From: Halarcobacter sp.
GTDB lineage: Bacteria; Campylobacterota; Campylobacteria; Campylobacterales; Arcobacteraceae
Direction: 5' to 3'
Length of the DNA: 64,000 nucleotides
Assembly: GCA_030145305.1 (NCBI GenBank)
Contig: JAQYVX010000007.1
Span: 124,001-188,000, forward strand
Shown here: piece after piece, positions 1-7,423 of the stretch
Layout: each line of letters begins with the position of its first letter
How positions within the stretch are numbered: the stretch's first letter is position 1
Made by a program: the position numbers and the translations under genes
Notes under the pieces: generated by a model
Database searches by the model: none
Told to the model about the DNA's origin: nothing
The model's input: the letters and a program-made list of their open reading frames with translations, nothing else

Positions 1-58
1 ATATTAATAAATTTTCTATTATCTTATGTAGTTTTTGTACCTCAAAGTAATTATACAT
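1..58 (-). CDS. Start of a further gene, cut by the window edge
   Basis: An ATG at 58-56 opens 19 sense codons without a stop and runs off the window. It begins 12 bases after the stop of the histidine kinase gene and has a short purine-rich stretch (TAGG) just upstream. It would be the third gene of the cobalamin-protein/kinase operon. The visible residues look helical, but no domain can be named. A response regulator would be expected at this place, yet nothing visible shows one. Confidence 0.4.
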   Translation of the reverse strand, partial: MYNYFEVQKLHKIIENLLI

Positions 59-70
59 TAAGCCTATTTT

Positions 71-1309
71 TTAATTTTTAAAAGTTATTTTAAAACAAGC
101 CCCATCTTTTTTATTGCAGACTTCTATTTTTGCACCTAATTTTTCGACTATTTGCTTTGTCATATAAAGTCCAACACCAGTTCCTTTAGACTCTTTTGTA
201 GTAAAATTTGATTCAAAAACTCTTTCTAAAATTGAAGGAGGAATTCCTTTTGCATTATCACTTATTCTCAAAATAGTAAGCTTACCTTCTATAGAAGCGG
301 TTACTGTAATTCTTCTATTTTTAATATTATTGCTAATAAAAGCATCTTTGCTATTGTTTATCAAATTTATAAGAACATGCTTGAATTCATTTAAAACAAC
401 AGTAACTTTTTCTTCTAATCTTCCCTCTTTTTTTATTTCTATTTGATTTTTAATTAATTCATCTTTCATTAGTATTGTTACTGAATCAAGTAATATTTGT
501 ATTGAAACTTTCCTTATCTCTGATTTTGGTCTAAAAAAAGATCTAAATTCATCCAAGGTTTCAACTAAATGTTTTACTTGTTTTTCACTTTTATTAACAA
601 ACTTACTTATTTCTTCTTTATTTAAAGTATCAGAAAGTAAACATTGAATCTGAATTTGTTGATTTATTAAACTAACTACTCCTAGCGGGTTTTTCCATTG
701 ATGAGCTATGGCATCAATCATTGCTCCCATTGAGGCATCTTTTGCTTGTTTTAATAGAATTTTATCTTTTTCACGAAGTTCATTTACAGATTCTTCTACT
801 TTAGTTTCTAAATTTTTATTTAAGATTTTTAGTTTTTCTGAGACTTCATTTAATTCAAAATTTTTCTTTTCTAAACTATTCTTTGTTTTTGCTAATTCTC
901 TTGAAGCTGTAGAAAATTCATTTATCATAGATAAATATTCTCTTGCATCAGTATGGGATAAAGTTGGCTTTTCTTCTGCTACAACAAGTATTTTATCATT
1001 TTCATTAAGGTATAAAACTAAATCATAACTACTTGGAATATCTTCTACACTTCTACATTCCAAACTAAAATTCGTATTTACTTTTTTTATTTTATTTTCA
1101 CAATTTAATTCGTCTATACTTTTAAATAAACTTTTATGATGAGTGTAAGTAGTAAAATCTTTTAAATATTTAAACTTATCTTTGTATTCTTCAAAGTTTT
1201 TATTAAAATCTAATATTTTTGTATCTTTTTCAATTAAGAAAATAAATTTATTTTTATTATCAAATAGTTTTTCAATTATTTCTGTATTTAATATATTTAA
1301 ATCTATCAC
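71..1309 (-). CDS. Soluble PAS-like histidine kinase paired with a cobalamin protein
   Basis: This 412-residue cytoplasmic sensor kinase would autophosphorylate on a histidine and pass the phosphate to an unseen response regulator. Residues about 20-115 look like a PAS-type sensing fold, 130-190 form a coiled coil, the H-box is HQWKNP with His203, and the ATPase domain follows with an N-box (NNSKD), a G1 box (DNAKG) and a GTGVGL box. No transmembrane segment is visible, so the signal should be internal. The ATG overlaps the TGA of the upstream cobalamin-binding gene by four bases, implying translational coupling. The kinase call is secure. A partnership with the B12 protein is inferred from the overlap. 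Confidence 0.9.
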   Translation of the reverse strand: MIDLNILNTEIIEKLFDNKNKFIFLIEKDTKILDFNKNFEEYKDKFKYLKDFTTYTHHKSLFKSIDELNCENKIKKVNTNFSLECRSVEDIPSSYDLVLYLNENDKILVVAEEKPTLSHTDAREYLSMINEFSTASRELAKTKNSLEKKNFELNEVSEKLKILNKNLETKVEESVNELREKDKILLKQAKDASMGAMIDAIAHQWKNPLGVVSLINQQIQIQCLLSDTLNKEEISKFVNKSEKQVKHLVETLDEFRSFFRPKSEIRKVSIQILLDSVTILMKDELIKNQIEIKKEGRLEEKVTVVLNEFKHVLINLINNSKDAFISNNIKNRRITVTASIEGKLTILRISDNAKGIPPSILERVFESNFTTKESKGTGVGLYMTKQIVEKLGAKIEVCNKKDGACFKITFKN

Positions 1310-1953
1310 TTATTCTCTTTTTCTAATTCTTTTAATAAAGAGTCCATATCTTTTATATAAAAATCAGCTTTTGTTTTTATCTCACTATTAGCTTTGTAAG
1401 CTTGTCCCCCAACATAAAACTTGATTCTCTCTTTTAGTGCTAGTTTCAATTCTGAAATTAGATTTTCTGTTGAATCTAAGTTTGAGATAAGTGTAGTTGA
1501 AATTATTATTTCTTTTATATTTTCTTTCTTGATTAAATTTAAAAGTTCTTCATAAGTACTATTTGAATCAAGGAAATGCACATTGTAACCGTTTAATTCA
1601 AGTAAATCGGCTACAATTCTAGCTCCTAAAACATGTAATTCATTAGGAGAAAGTGTAACAATTATTTTTCTTCTATTAACAGCACTATTACTTAATATTT
1701 TTTCATAATGTTCAACCATAACTCGTTGACATATGGAAGTAGCTGTATGTTCTTCACCAACTGTAATTTCATTATCAGCCCATTTTTTACCTATTTCATG
1801 CATACTTGGAACAATTATTTGCTCCCAGAAAGATTTAATATCTTCGTTATTTTTTATATATTCTTTTGAAATTGATATTGCTTTTGTCATACTAGGTTCT
1901 AATAAAGCATCGATAAAAATATTTATTTCTAAGCTATGATTTTTACCTTGCAT
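1306..1953 (-). CDS. Cobalamin-binding protein with CarH-like photoreceptor motif
   Basis: This 215-residue protein has the two-part B12 module. Residues about 10-90 form the helical cap (B12-binding_2 type), and about 95-210 form the Rossmann-like B12-binding domain with E105-x-H107-x-x-G110, where His107 is the expected lower axial ligand of cobalt. The cap contains W58-x9-E68-H69. This Wx9EH signature caps adenosylcobalamin in the light sensor CarH and is absent from methyltransferase corrinoid proteins. The CarH MerR-type DNA-binding domain is missing, and a histidine kinase follows with a 4-base overlap. Ala59 stands where Thermus CarH has His132, so photochemistry may differ. A strong ribosome site (GGGAGAGGG) precedes the ATG. 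B12 binding is well supported; light sensing is inferred. Confidence 0.85.
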   Translation of the reverse strand: MQGKNHSLEINIFIDALLEPSMTKAISISKEYIKNNEDIKSFWEQIIVPSMHEIGKKWADNEITVGEEHTATSICQRVMVEHYEKILSNSAVNRRKIIVTLSPNELHVLGARIVADLLELNGYNVHFLDSNSTYEELLNLIKKENIKEIIISTTLISNLDSTENLISELKLALKERIKFYVGGQAYKANSEIKTKADFYIKDMDSLLKELEKENK

Positions 1954-2331
1954 TCCCTCTCCCTAGTATTAATATATAAATATTTTATCTTATTTTTCTT
2001 TTATATACAATTCAATTTTGTTTTTTTTCTCTAATTAAAAAAGTATGATTAAGAAAAGGTTAAAATAATAAAATAATTATTTGCATTCTTATATTTTATC
2101 GTATTATAAGTTTTTGTTTGTTTATTTTAATAATAAATAATTATAAAGATATTTAACAAAATTTTGAGAAAACAGCATTAAATTAAGACTTTTATTGCAC
2201 TTAAAAAAATAATTTTATTTTAAATAAAAAAGCTACAAATAAATATACTTGTAGCTTAGTGATTTAATTTTATTTATTTTTTTAATAATTTATTTTATCT
2301 ATTATATTAGATAAACCTTATACTTGTGAAA
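1954..2331. other. Intergenic region, very AT-rich, with one terminator
   Basis: These 378 bases hold no convincing gene. The part next to 1953 must carry the promoter of the cobalamin-protein operon; a TATATAA-like box near 2007-2013 on the minus strand is one candidate. The only clear structure is the terminator at 2230-2257 belonging to the cytochrome gene. The rest, about 2030-2220, is T- and A-rich without repeats that I can recognise. Confidence 0.6.
2220..2257 (-). terminator. Rho-independent terminator of the cytochrome c gene
   Basis: The arms AAGCTACAA (2230-2238) and TTGTAGCTT (2249-2257) form a perfect 9-bp stem with a 10-base loop. Read on the minus strand, the stem is followed directly by a T-run (TTTTTTATTT). 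It lies about 75 bases after the stop of the cytochrome gene. Confidence 0.8.
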
Positions 2332-2610
2332 TTACTTTCCAATTCTATTAGCAATAGCCTCTATATCACTATTAGATAAAGACATTGATTGGCCTTTCAT
2401 CATACCTTTCATCTCTCTACCATATGTTCCATCTTTATATCCTAGCATAGCAGCTTTGATTTCTGCTTTTGTCATATCTTTGATAATCTTTGACTTTCCA
2501 TTTATTGCAGATTTCTCTCCATTTACTCCATGACATCCTACGCATCTTGCATATGGATCGGCATATACAATACATGATGCAAGAAGACAAATTGAAACAA
2601 GTTTCTTCAT
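2332..2610 (-). CDS. Periplasmic class I cytochrome c, c553-like
   Basis: This 92-residue protein has a Sec signal peptide (about 1-17) and one haem-attachment motif, C23-V-G-C26-H27. A methionine in the C-terminal half (MKGMMKGQSM region) can supply the sixth ligand. Size and layout match the small c553-type cytochromes that carry electrons in the periplasm of Campylobacterota. It is monocistronic, with its own terminator at 2220-2257. The electron partners cannot be read from sequence; the nearby periplasmic respiratory enzymes are possible ones. Confidence 0.88.
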   Translation of the reverse strand: MKKLVSICLLASCIVYADPYARCVGCHGVNGEKSAINGKSKIIKDMTKAEIKAAMLGYKDGTYGREMKGMMKGQSMSLSNSDIEAIANRIGK

Positions 2611-2734
2611 AATTACTCCTTTGATTTATTAAGCCTTATTAAGCACTTATAAAAAAGTATAATGAATAAAAATGTGAAATTAATTGCAATTAAATTAAAA
2701 ATTAAAAGTTCTAATTTAGATAATTTGATTTATA

Positions 2735-4402
2735 TTATTTAGGTATTTTTATTGTGAAACAAGCTCCGATTTTAGTATTTTTGACATTTATAAAGCCTTT
2801 CATTTCCCTTTCAATAATATTTTTTGACATATAAAGACCTATTCCTGTACCTTGTGTTTTATGATGTGTTGTAAAGTATGGTTCAAAAATCTTATCTAAT
2901 ATATCTTCTTTTATTCCTCCTGCATTATCTTCAATCTTGAGAATATTATATCCCTCACCACTTTTTATTATTATTTCAATTTTTGGATTTTGGATTTTTC
3001 TTTCTAATAAAATATCTTTTGCATTACTTAATATATTTAATACTACTTGGGAATATTCATTTTTATAACCATTCACTTCTTCATCATCAACTACATTAAA
3101 AGTAACTTCAATACTATGATATATCAATGCACTTTTAACAATAAAATATGCTTTTTCACAAGCTTCTTTTACACTAAAAAGTTCTTTTTCTCCTTTTGGA
3201 TTAAAAAAGTTCTGGAAATCGGAAATTGTTTGGCTCATATAAGAAGTAAGAAGATCTGCTTCATCTATTTTCTCATTTAGATACTCTTCTGTGAACTCAT
3301 TAAATTCGTAAGTTGCTAACATATTCATATGTATTGCGGATATTTGAGATAAGGGTTGTCTCCATTGGTGAGCAATATTCCCTATCATTTCTCCCATTGA
3401 TGCTAATTTTGATTGTTGTATTAATATTTGTTCTTGTTCTAATCTTTTACTAATCTCATTTTGTATTTTAAACTCTAAATTGTCAATCATATTATTCATC
3501 ATAATTTTCAATTCATTTAGAGCTTTGCTGTTTGTACTAGTAGTTAATCTCATTCCTAAATTACCACTTTTAATATGTTGTAAAACTTTAGTTGCATTTT
3601 TAATTAAATCTTCATTTTTCTTAATATTAAGTTCTACATTTTCAAAATTTTGATTAATTGATTCTGCCATTTGAGAGAATTCATCATTTGAATGAATAAG
3701 AATTCTTTGTGCTTTATCTTTTTTATAATTTAAATATTCAAAAAATTCATTTAATCCTCTTTGAACAATATTCATAGAAGTAATAATACTATTTGAAATA
3801 AGCCAACCTATAACTATTGAGAAAAATAAAATAATCAATAAATATATAATAATCTCAACAATTAATACTTTTGATTCTTCCACCGCATTTGAATATGAAG
3901 TTTTTGCTTTATTTAAAAGTTCGCTTTGTAAAGTAAGTAAATTGTTCAATAAAAATTCAAATTGATTTTTGCCTCGTGTAGTAACATTTATATAAGCACC
4001 TTCTTCAAAGCCTCTTTCTAAATAATAGTTTGTTTTTTGTATGACTTTCTTATATTTATTCCATAAATTAAAAATAAGCTCATTTTTTATATAAGAACTT
4101 GAAAAAGATTTATCTAAATTCCTTATTAATATATTTAAATCGCTTTGAATTTTAATTCTTAATTTTTTATTTGGTGCCATTACCAAAGATTGTGTTTTTT
4201 CTCTTAACTTATATAAAGGGGCAATTATATTTTCTTGTAAAACTGATACGCTTTGAGATTGGAGATATACCGCTTTTAATCTAGCTTTTGAATTCTCACT
4301 AATATCAATAATAATATAACCAAAGATAAAAACCGAACAACATAAAACCACAAATAGAATACTTAGTTTTGATTTAATATTAAATCTATCAATTATTTTC
4401 AT
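2735..4402 (-). CDS. Membrane histidine kinase with large periplasmic domain
   Basis: This 555-residue sensor kinase has transmembrane helix 1 at about 12-32, a helical periplasmic domain at about 33-180, helix 2 at about 182-203, a HAMP-like linker plus a second helical linker to about 310, and a coiled coil. The H-box is HQWRQP with His345, and the C-terminal ATPase domain shows NNSKD-like (LSNAKD), DNAGG and GTGIGL boxes. The ATG shares one base (TAATG) with the stop of the binding-protein gene upstream, so the two are translated together. It probably reads the state of that periplasmic protein and phosphorylates the response regulator encoded at 6038. The ligand is unknown. Confidence 0.9.
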   Translation of the reverse strand: MKIIDRFNIKSKLSILFVVLCCSVFIFGYIIIDISENSKARLKAVYLQSQSVSVLQENIIAPLYKLREKTQSLVMAPNKKLRIKIQSDLNILIRNLDKSFSSSYIKNELIFNLWNKYKKVIQKTNYYLERGFEEGAYINVTTRGKNQFEFLLNNLLTLQSELLNKAKTSYSNAVEESKVLIVEIIIYLLIILFFSIVIGWLISNSIITSMNIVQRGLNEFFEYLNYKKDKAQRILIHSNDEFSQMAESINQNFENVELNIKKNEDLIKNATKVLQHIKSGNLGMRLTTSTNSKALNELKIMMNNMIDNLEFKIQNEISKRLEQEQILIQQSKLASMGEMIGNIAHQWRQPLSQISAIHMNMLATYEFNEFTEEYLNEKIDEADLLTSYMSQTISDFQNFFNPKGEKELFSVKEACEKAYFIVKSALIYHSIEVTFNVVDDEEVNGYKNEYSQVVLNILSNAKDILLERKIQNPKIEIIIKSGEGYNILKIEDNAGGIKEDILDKIFEPYFTTHHKTQGTGIGLYMSKNIIEREMKGFINVKNTKIGACFTIKIPK

Positions 4403-6045
4403 TATTTAACCCTTAATGGTATTATTGGTTGATATAGTTTTTTAGGATATTTTCCTTTTTCTCTAACAGACCAATGTCTCTTGGTAATTCTTGTTTTCCA
4501 CAAAGGAACTATTCCTCCTGCAAATGGTTCAAAAATAACCTCTTTATTTACTGCAATTACTTTATTAATAGAGGGTACTCTTAAAGTATATGCCATATCT
4601 CTTGCTCTATATAAAATTTTTGAAACAATATCTTCATACTCAGTACCTCCAATTTTAGTTTCAAAAAAATCATCTATATAACTTTTCATAAAACGATCAT
4701 TTGGAATTGTTGACCATGGAGAATCATTTTCATAAATAAAAAGTGTTGTCCAAGGATTTTGATAATACCAATCATCATCTCCCCAAGCTAGCATATCCCA
4801 AGACTTAGTATTTTTTGAAGCTCTTGTATTAAGCAACTGTTCATAAATATCTTTCTCACTGCTTGTTATTTCATAATTCAATTTTACACCGTATCGTTCA
4901 AGTTGATACTCAATACCTCTCCATAAAAACATAAAACGATCTTGTGTAAAGACATTAAGAACTAGACCATTTAATAATTTATGTTTTTTTTCCTCTGACA
5001 TTTTATAAGTTTTATACTCTTTTTTACTAGCAATTTTTTTAACTACTTTAAAATGAATAGAGGTAGAAAAAGGGGAAAGTGTTCCTTCTTTTTTATATAC
5101 AAAATTTAGAATATTCTCTTGATCTAAAGCTTCATTTAAAGCTAATCTAACTTCTGTATTTTTCAATTTCTCATCTCCATTAATAAGATTGAAAAATATA
5201 ATAATATTATTTGTAGATTCTTTTACAACAAGCTTCGAATATTTTGACATAACAGCTTCTATCTTTTTATTAAAAGGAATAGGAGAAAGATCTAAAAGTC
5301 CCTCATAATTAACTATACTATCAAAAGCTTCTTGGGCATCTAACTGAGTAAAGATTGTTACTTTTTTAATTTTAGGGTATCTTTTATCCCAATAATAAGG
5401 ATTAGCTTCAAGTATGATTTTATTAGTTTGTTTTTTCCCTATTGCATAACCACTTTTTAAAATATATGGTCCCATTCCAAAAGCCCCTGGAGTTTTTGTT
5501 CCTGTTTCAGTCTCTTCACCTTTTGGCTTGTATTTTTTTAAATAATCATCCGTAAAAAAAAACACTCTTGCTAAATCTAAAAAAAACATTTCATACTTTT
5601 GTTTTAATTCAATTTTAACTTTATACTCATCAACTTTACTTATCTCAAAATCTATCTTATCAACGTTTGTAAATAAAAAAGGTTTTTTCTTAAAATGATT
5701 TAAATTATTAATTACTGATTCTATTGTAAAAGGAGTACCATCTTGAAACTTTAAGTTTTTTTTGATTTCAAAGATATATGTATAATCATCAATTCGTTCA
5801 TGACCTTTTGCTAAATCATAGACCCAGCCTTGCTCATTATCATCAGAACGAATAAGACCTGCATTTGTATTTTTAGATACATAAATATAAGGAATACTAG
5901 GAAGAAAAACTTTTATATGAGATTTTGGATGTAAGTAATTTATTGCATCTTTTGAAGACATATCTTCTTTAAACATATCTTCTTCTATATCCAAAGCAAA
6001 AGAATATAATATTAGTATTAATAATAAGAAAAAACTTTTAAACAA
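4402..6045 (-). CDS. Family-5 periplasmic solute-binding protein, sensor-associated
   Basis: This 547-residue exported protein has a signal peptide at about 1-17 and the SBP_bac_5 fold of oligopeptide and nickel binding proteins, including the typical early segment around residues 80-115 (FQDGTPFT). No permease or ATPase gene is nearby. It is instead sandwiched between a response regulator (8-base overlap) and a histidine kinase (1-base overlap). The arrangement suggests a ligand-capturing co-sensor for the kinase rather than a transporter component. Family assignment is firm. The sensor role is inference, and the ligand (peptide, metal chelate or other) cannot be told. Confidence 0.85.
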   Translation of the reverse strand: MFKSFFLLLILILYSFALDIEEDMFKEDMSSKDAINYLHPKSHIKVFLPSIPYIYVSKNTNAGLIRSDDNEQGWVYDLAKGHERIDDYTYIFEIKKNLKFQDGTPFTIESVINNLNHFKKKPFLFTNVDKIDFEISKVDEYKVKIELKQKYEMFFLDLARVFFFTDDYLKKYKPKGEETETGTKTPGAFGMGPYILKSGYAIGKKQTNKIILEANPYYWDKRYPKIKKVTIFTQLDAQEAFDSIVNYEGLLDLSPIPFNKKIEAVMSKYSKLVVKESTNNIIIFFNLINGDEKLKNTEVRLALNEALDQENILNFVYKKEGTLSPFSTSIHFKVVKKIASKKEYKTYKMSEEKKHKLLNGLVLNVFTQDRFMFLWRGIEYQLERYGVKLNYEITSSEKDIYEQLLNTRASKNTKSWDMLAWGDDDWYYQNPWTTLFIYENDSPWSTIPNDRFMKSYIDDFFETKIGGTEYEDIVSKILYRARDMAYTLRVPSINKVIAVNKEVIFEPFAGGIVPLWKTRITKRHWSVREKGKYPKKLYQPIIPLRVK

Positions 6046-6721
6046 AATTGTATCCTATCCCTGACAAATTATTAATAATATTAGTAGGTAATTTTTTTCT
6101 TAAATGTAAAACAACAGATCTTAAAGCATTATCAGTCATAACATTGTCTTGCCAAACTTTATCTTGTATCTCTTCATATTTCACAACTCTATTTTGATTA
6201 TTTACAAGCAATTCAATAAAAAGAACTTCTTTCTTATTTAATGGAATAATTTCATCTTTATAAATTAACTTTTTATTCTCAAAATTGTAACTATAGTTTT
6301 TATCACAAAGTAATATTTCAATACGACTTATATTTAAAGAATCTATACATTTTCCAAGAACTTCAAAAAGCATTCTTGTATTAATAGGTTTAACAATATA
6401 TTTTTCCATATGCAACTCTACAGCTTCTAATAAATACTTTTTATCTGTATGAGCTGTTATCATTACAACTGGTGTATTTTTATCTTTTTTTCTTACTTTT
6501 TTTATAAATTCTATTCCATCCATTATAGGCATATGAATATCACTTAGTATAATATCTGGTTTTTTTTCTTCATATAAATCAAGGGCTTCTTTACCATTAG
6601 AAGCTTCATACACGTCTTTTGCATAATAACTCAAAGTTTTCATAATGTTTTTTCTAATTCCGATTTCATCTTCTGCATAAAGTATAGTCAATGATTTTAG
6701 TTTAAGTTTAATACTTTTCAA
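6038..6721 (-). CDS. OmpR-type response regulator
   Basis: The 227-residue protein has an N-terminal receiver domain with the acidic pocket E17-D18, phospho-acceptor D61, a T/K switch region (ITAH and KPI) and a C-terminal winged-helix DNA-binding domain (about 135-227). It is the first gene of the operon regulator, binding protein, kinase, and it diverges from the Mo-enzyme operon starting at 6875. The 153-bp shared promoter region suggests it controls that operon, its own, or both. A TATAAT box lies at 6753-6758 on the minus strand. Confidence 0.92.
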   Translation of the reverse strand: MKSIKLKLKSLTILYAEDEIGIRKNIMKTLSYYAKDVYEASNGKEALDLYEEKKPDIILSDIHMPIMDGIEFIKKVRKKDKNTPVVMITAHTDKKYLLEAVELHMEKYIVKPINTRMLFEVLGKCIDSLNISRIEILLCDKNYSYNFENKKLIYKDEIIPLNKKEVLFIELLVNNQNRVVKYEEIQDKVWQDNVMTDNALRSVVLHLRKKLPTNIINNLSGIGYNFV

Positions 6722-6752
6722 AATAGCTCCTTAATTTAAAAAAATTACCTTT

Positions 6753-6758
6753 ATTATA
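6753..6758 (-). promoter_or_regulatory. Candidate -10 box of the response regulator operon
   Basis: A TATAAT hexamer on the minus strand sits 32 bases upstream of the ATG at 6721. No -35 box is obvious, which is usual for the main sigma factor in this phylum. The position is plausible; nothing else supports it. Confidence 0.45.
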
Positions 6759-6874
6759 GCTAAGAAAATTTAAATTTGAAAATTAAGATAAATTTAAAAA
6801 TTTGATTTTTTTGATATTTTTTTGCAATTTTTTTTTGTTAGCATTCCTTTACGAGTCAAAACAAAGAGGTTGAA

Positions 6875-7423
6875 ATGAACGCAAATTCTGAAAGATTAAA
6901 AACAGCGAAAAACTTAAGAGATATCTTCTTAAGTAATAATTCAAAAGAGTTGTTTGAAGCTTTTTCAAGTCTACTTGAAGAGACAAATATCTCCGAGATA
7001 GAACTTGAAACTGACTTTAATTATTATTTTGTAGGACCTGATACTCCTATTGCTCCACCTTATGCATCTATTTATTTAGATGAAGAAGATTCACTAATGA
7101 CAAAGACCACTATGCAGATACGAGATTTATATGAAATCATGGGATTTAAAAACTCTTTAAAAGATAAAGTTCCAGAAGATTTTATAGGATTAGAATTAGA
7201 TGCATATTATCAATTACTATTTATTGAAATTGAGAAAGAAATTCCTTATCTAAAAGATTTGAGAACTTATTTCTTATGTGAACATATAGATACCTGGATA
7301 TTTAAATTTATTAATCGAGTTTTAGAACATCAAGATAAAAATTCAAATGCAATAATTTTGATAATAAAAAAACTAGATAATTTTTTTAAAAATGAACTCA
7401 AAATTAAAGGAGAAATATTATGA
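6875..7423 (+). CDS. TorD/DmsD-family redox enzyme chaperone
   Basis: This 182-residue cytoplasmic protein resembles the all-helical TorD family, which binds the Tat signal and apo-form of molybdoenzymes before export. Visible family features are the PPYASIYLDEE segment near residue 66, the YEIMGF segment near 88 and the EHIDTWI segment near 140. Its TGA overlaps the ATG of the molybdoenzyme by four bases, the expected coupling of chaperone and client. An AGAGG ribosome site precedes the ATG. Confidence 0.85.
   Translation: MNANSERLKTAKNLRDIFLSNNSKELFEAFSSLLEETNISEIELETDFNYYFVGPDTPIAPPYASIYLDEEDSLMTKTTMQIRDLYEIMGFKNSLKDKVPEDFIGLELDAYYQLLFIEIEKEIPYLKDLRTYFLCEHIDTWIFKFINRVLEHQDKNSNAIILIIKKLDNFFKNELKIKGEIL

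Noticed and set aside
4402-6045. Peptide or nickel uptake system
   Set aside because: No permease or ATPase lies next to the binding protein; the genes overlapping it are a regulator and a kinase.
6790-6874. Sigma-54 promoter before the TorD-like gene
   Set aside because: A TTTGCA-like element exists in the T-rich stretch, but no GG/GC pair with the required spacing is present.
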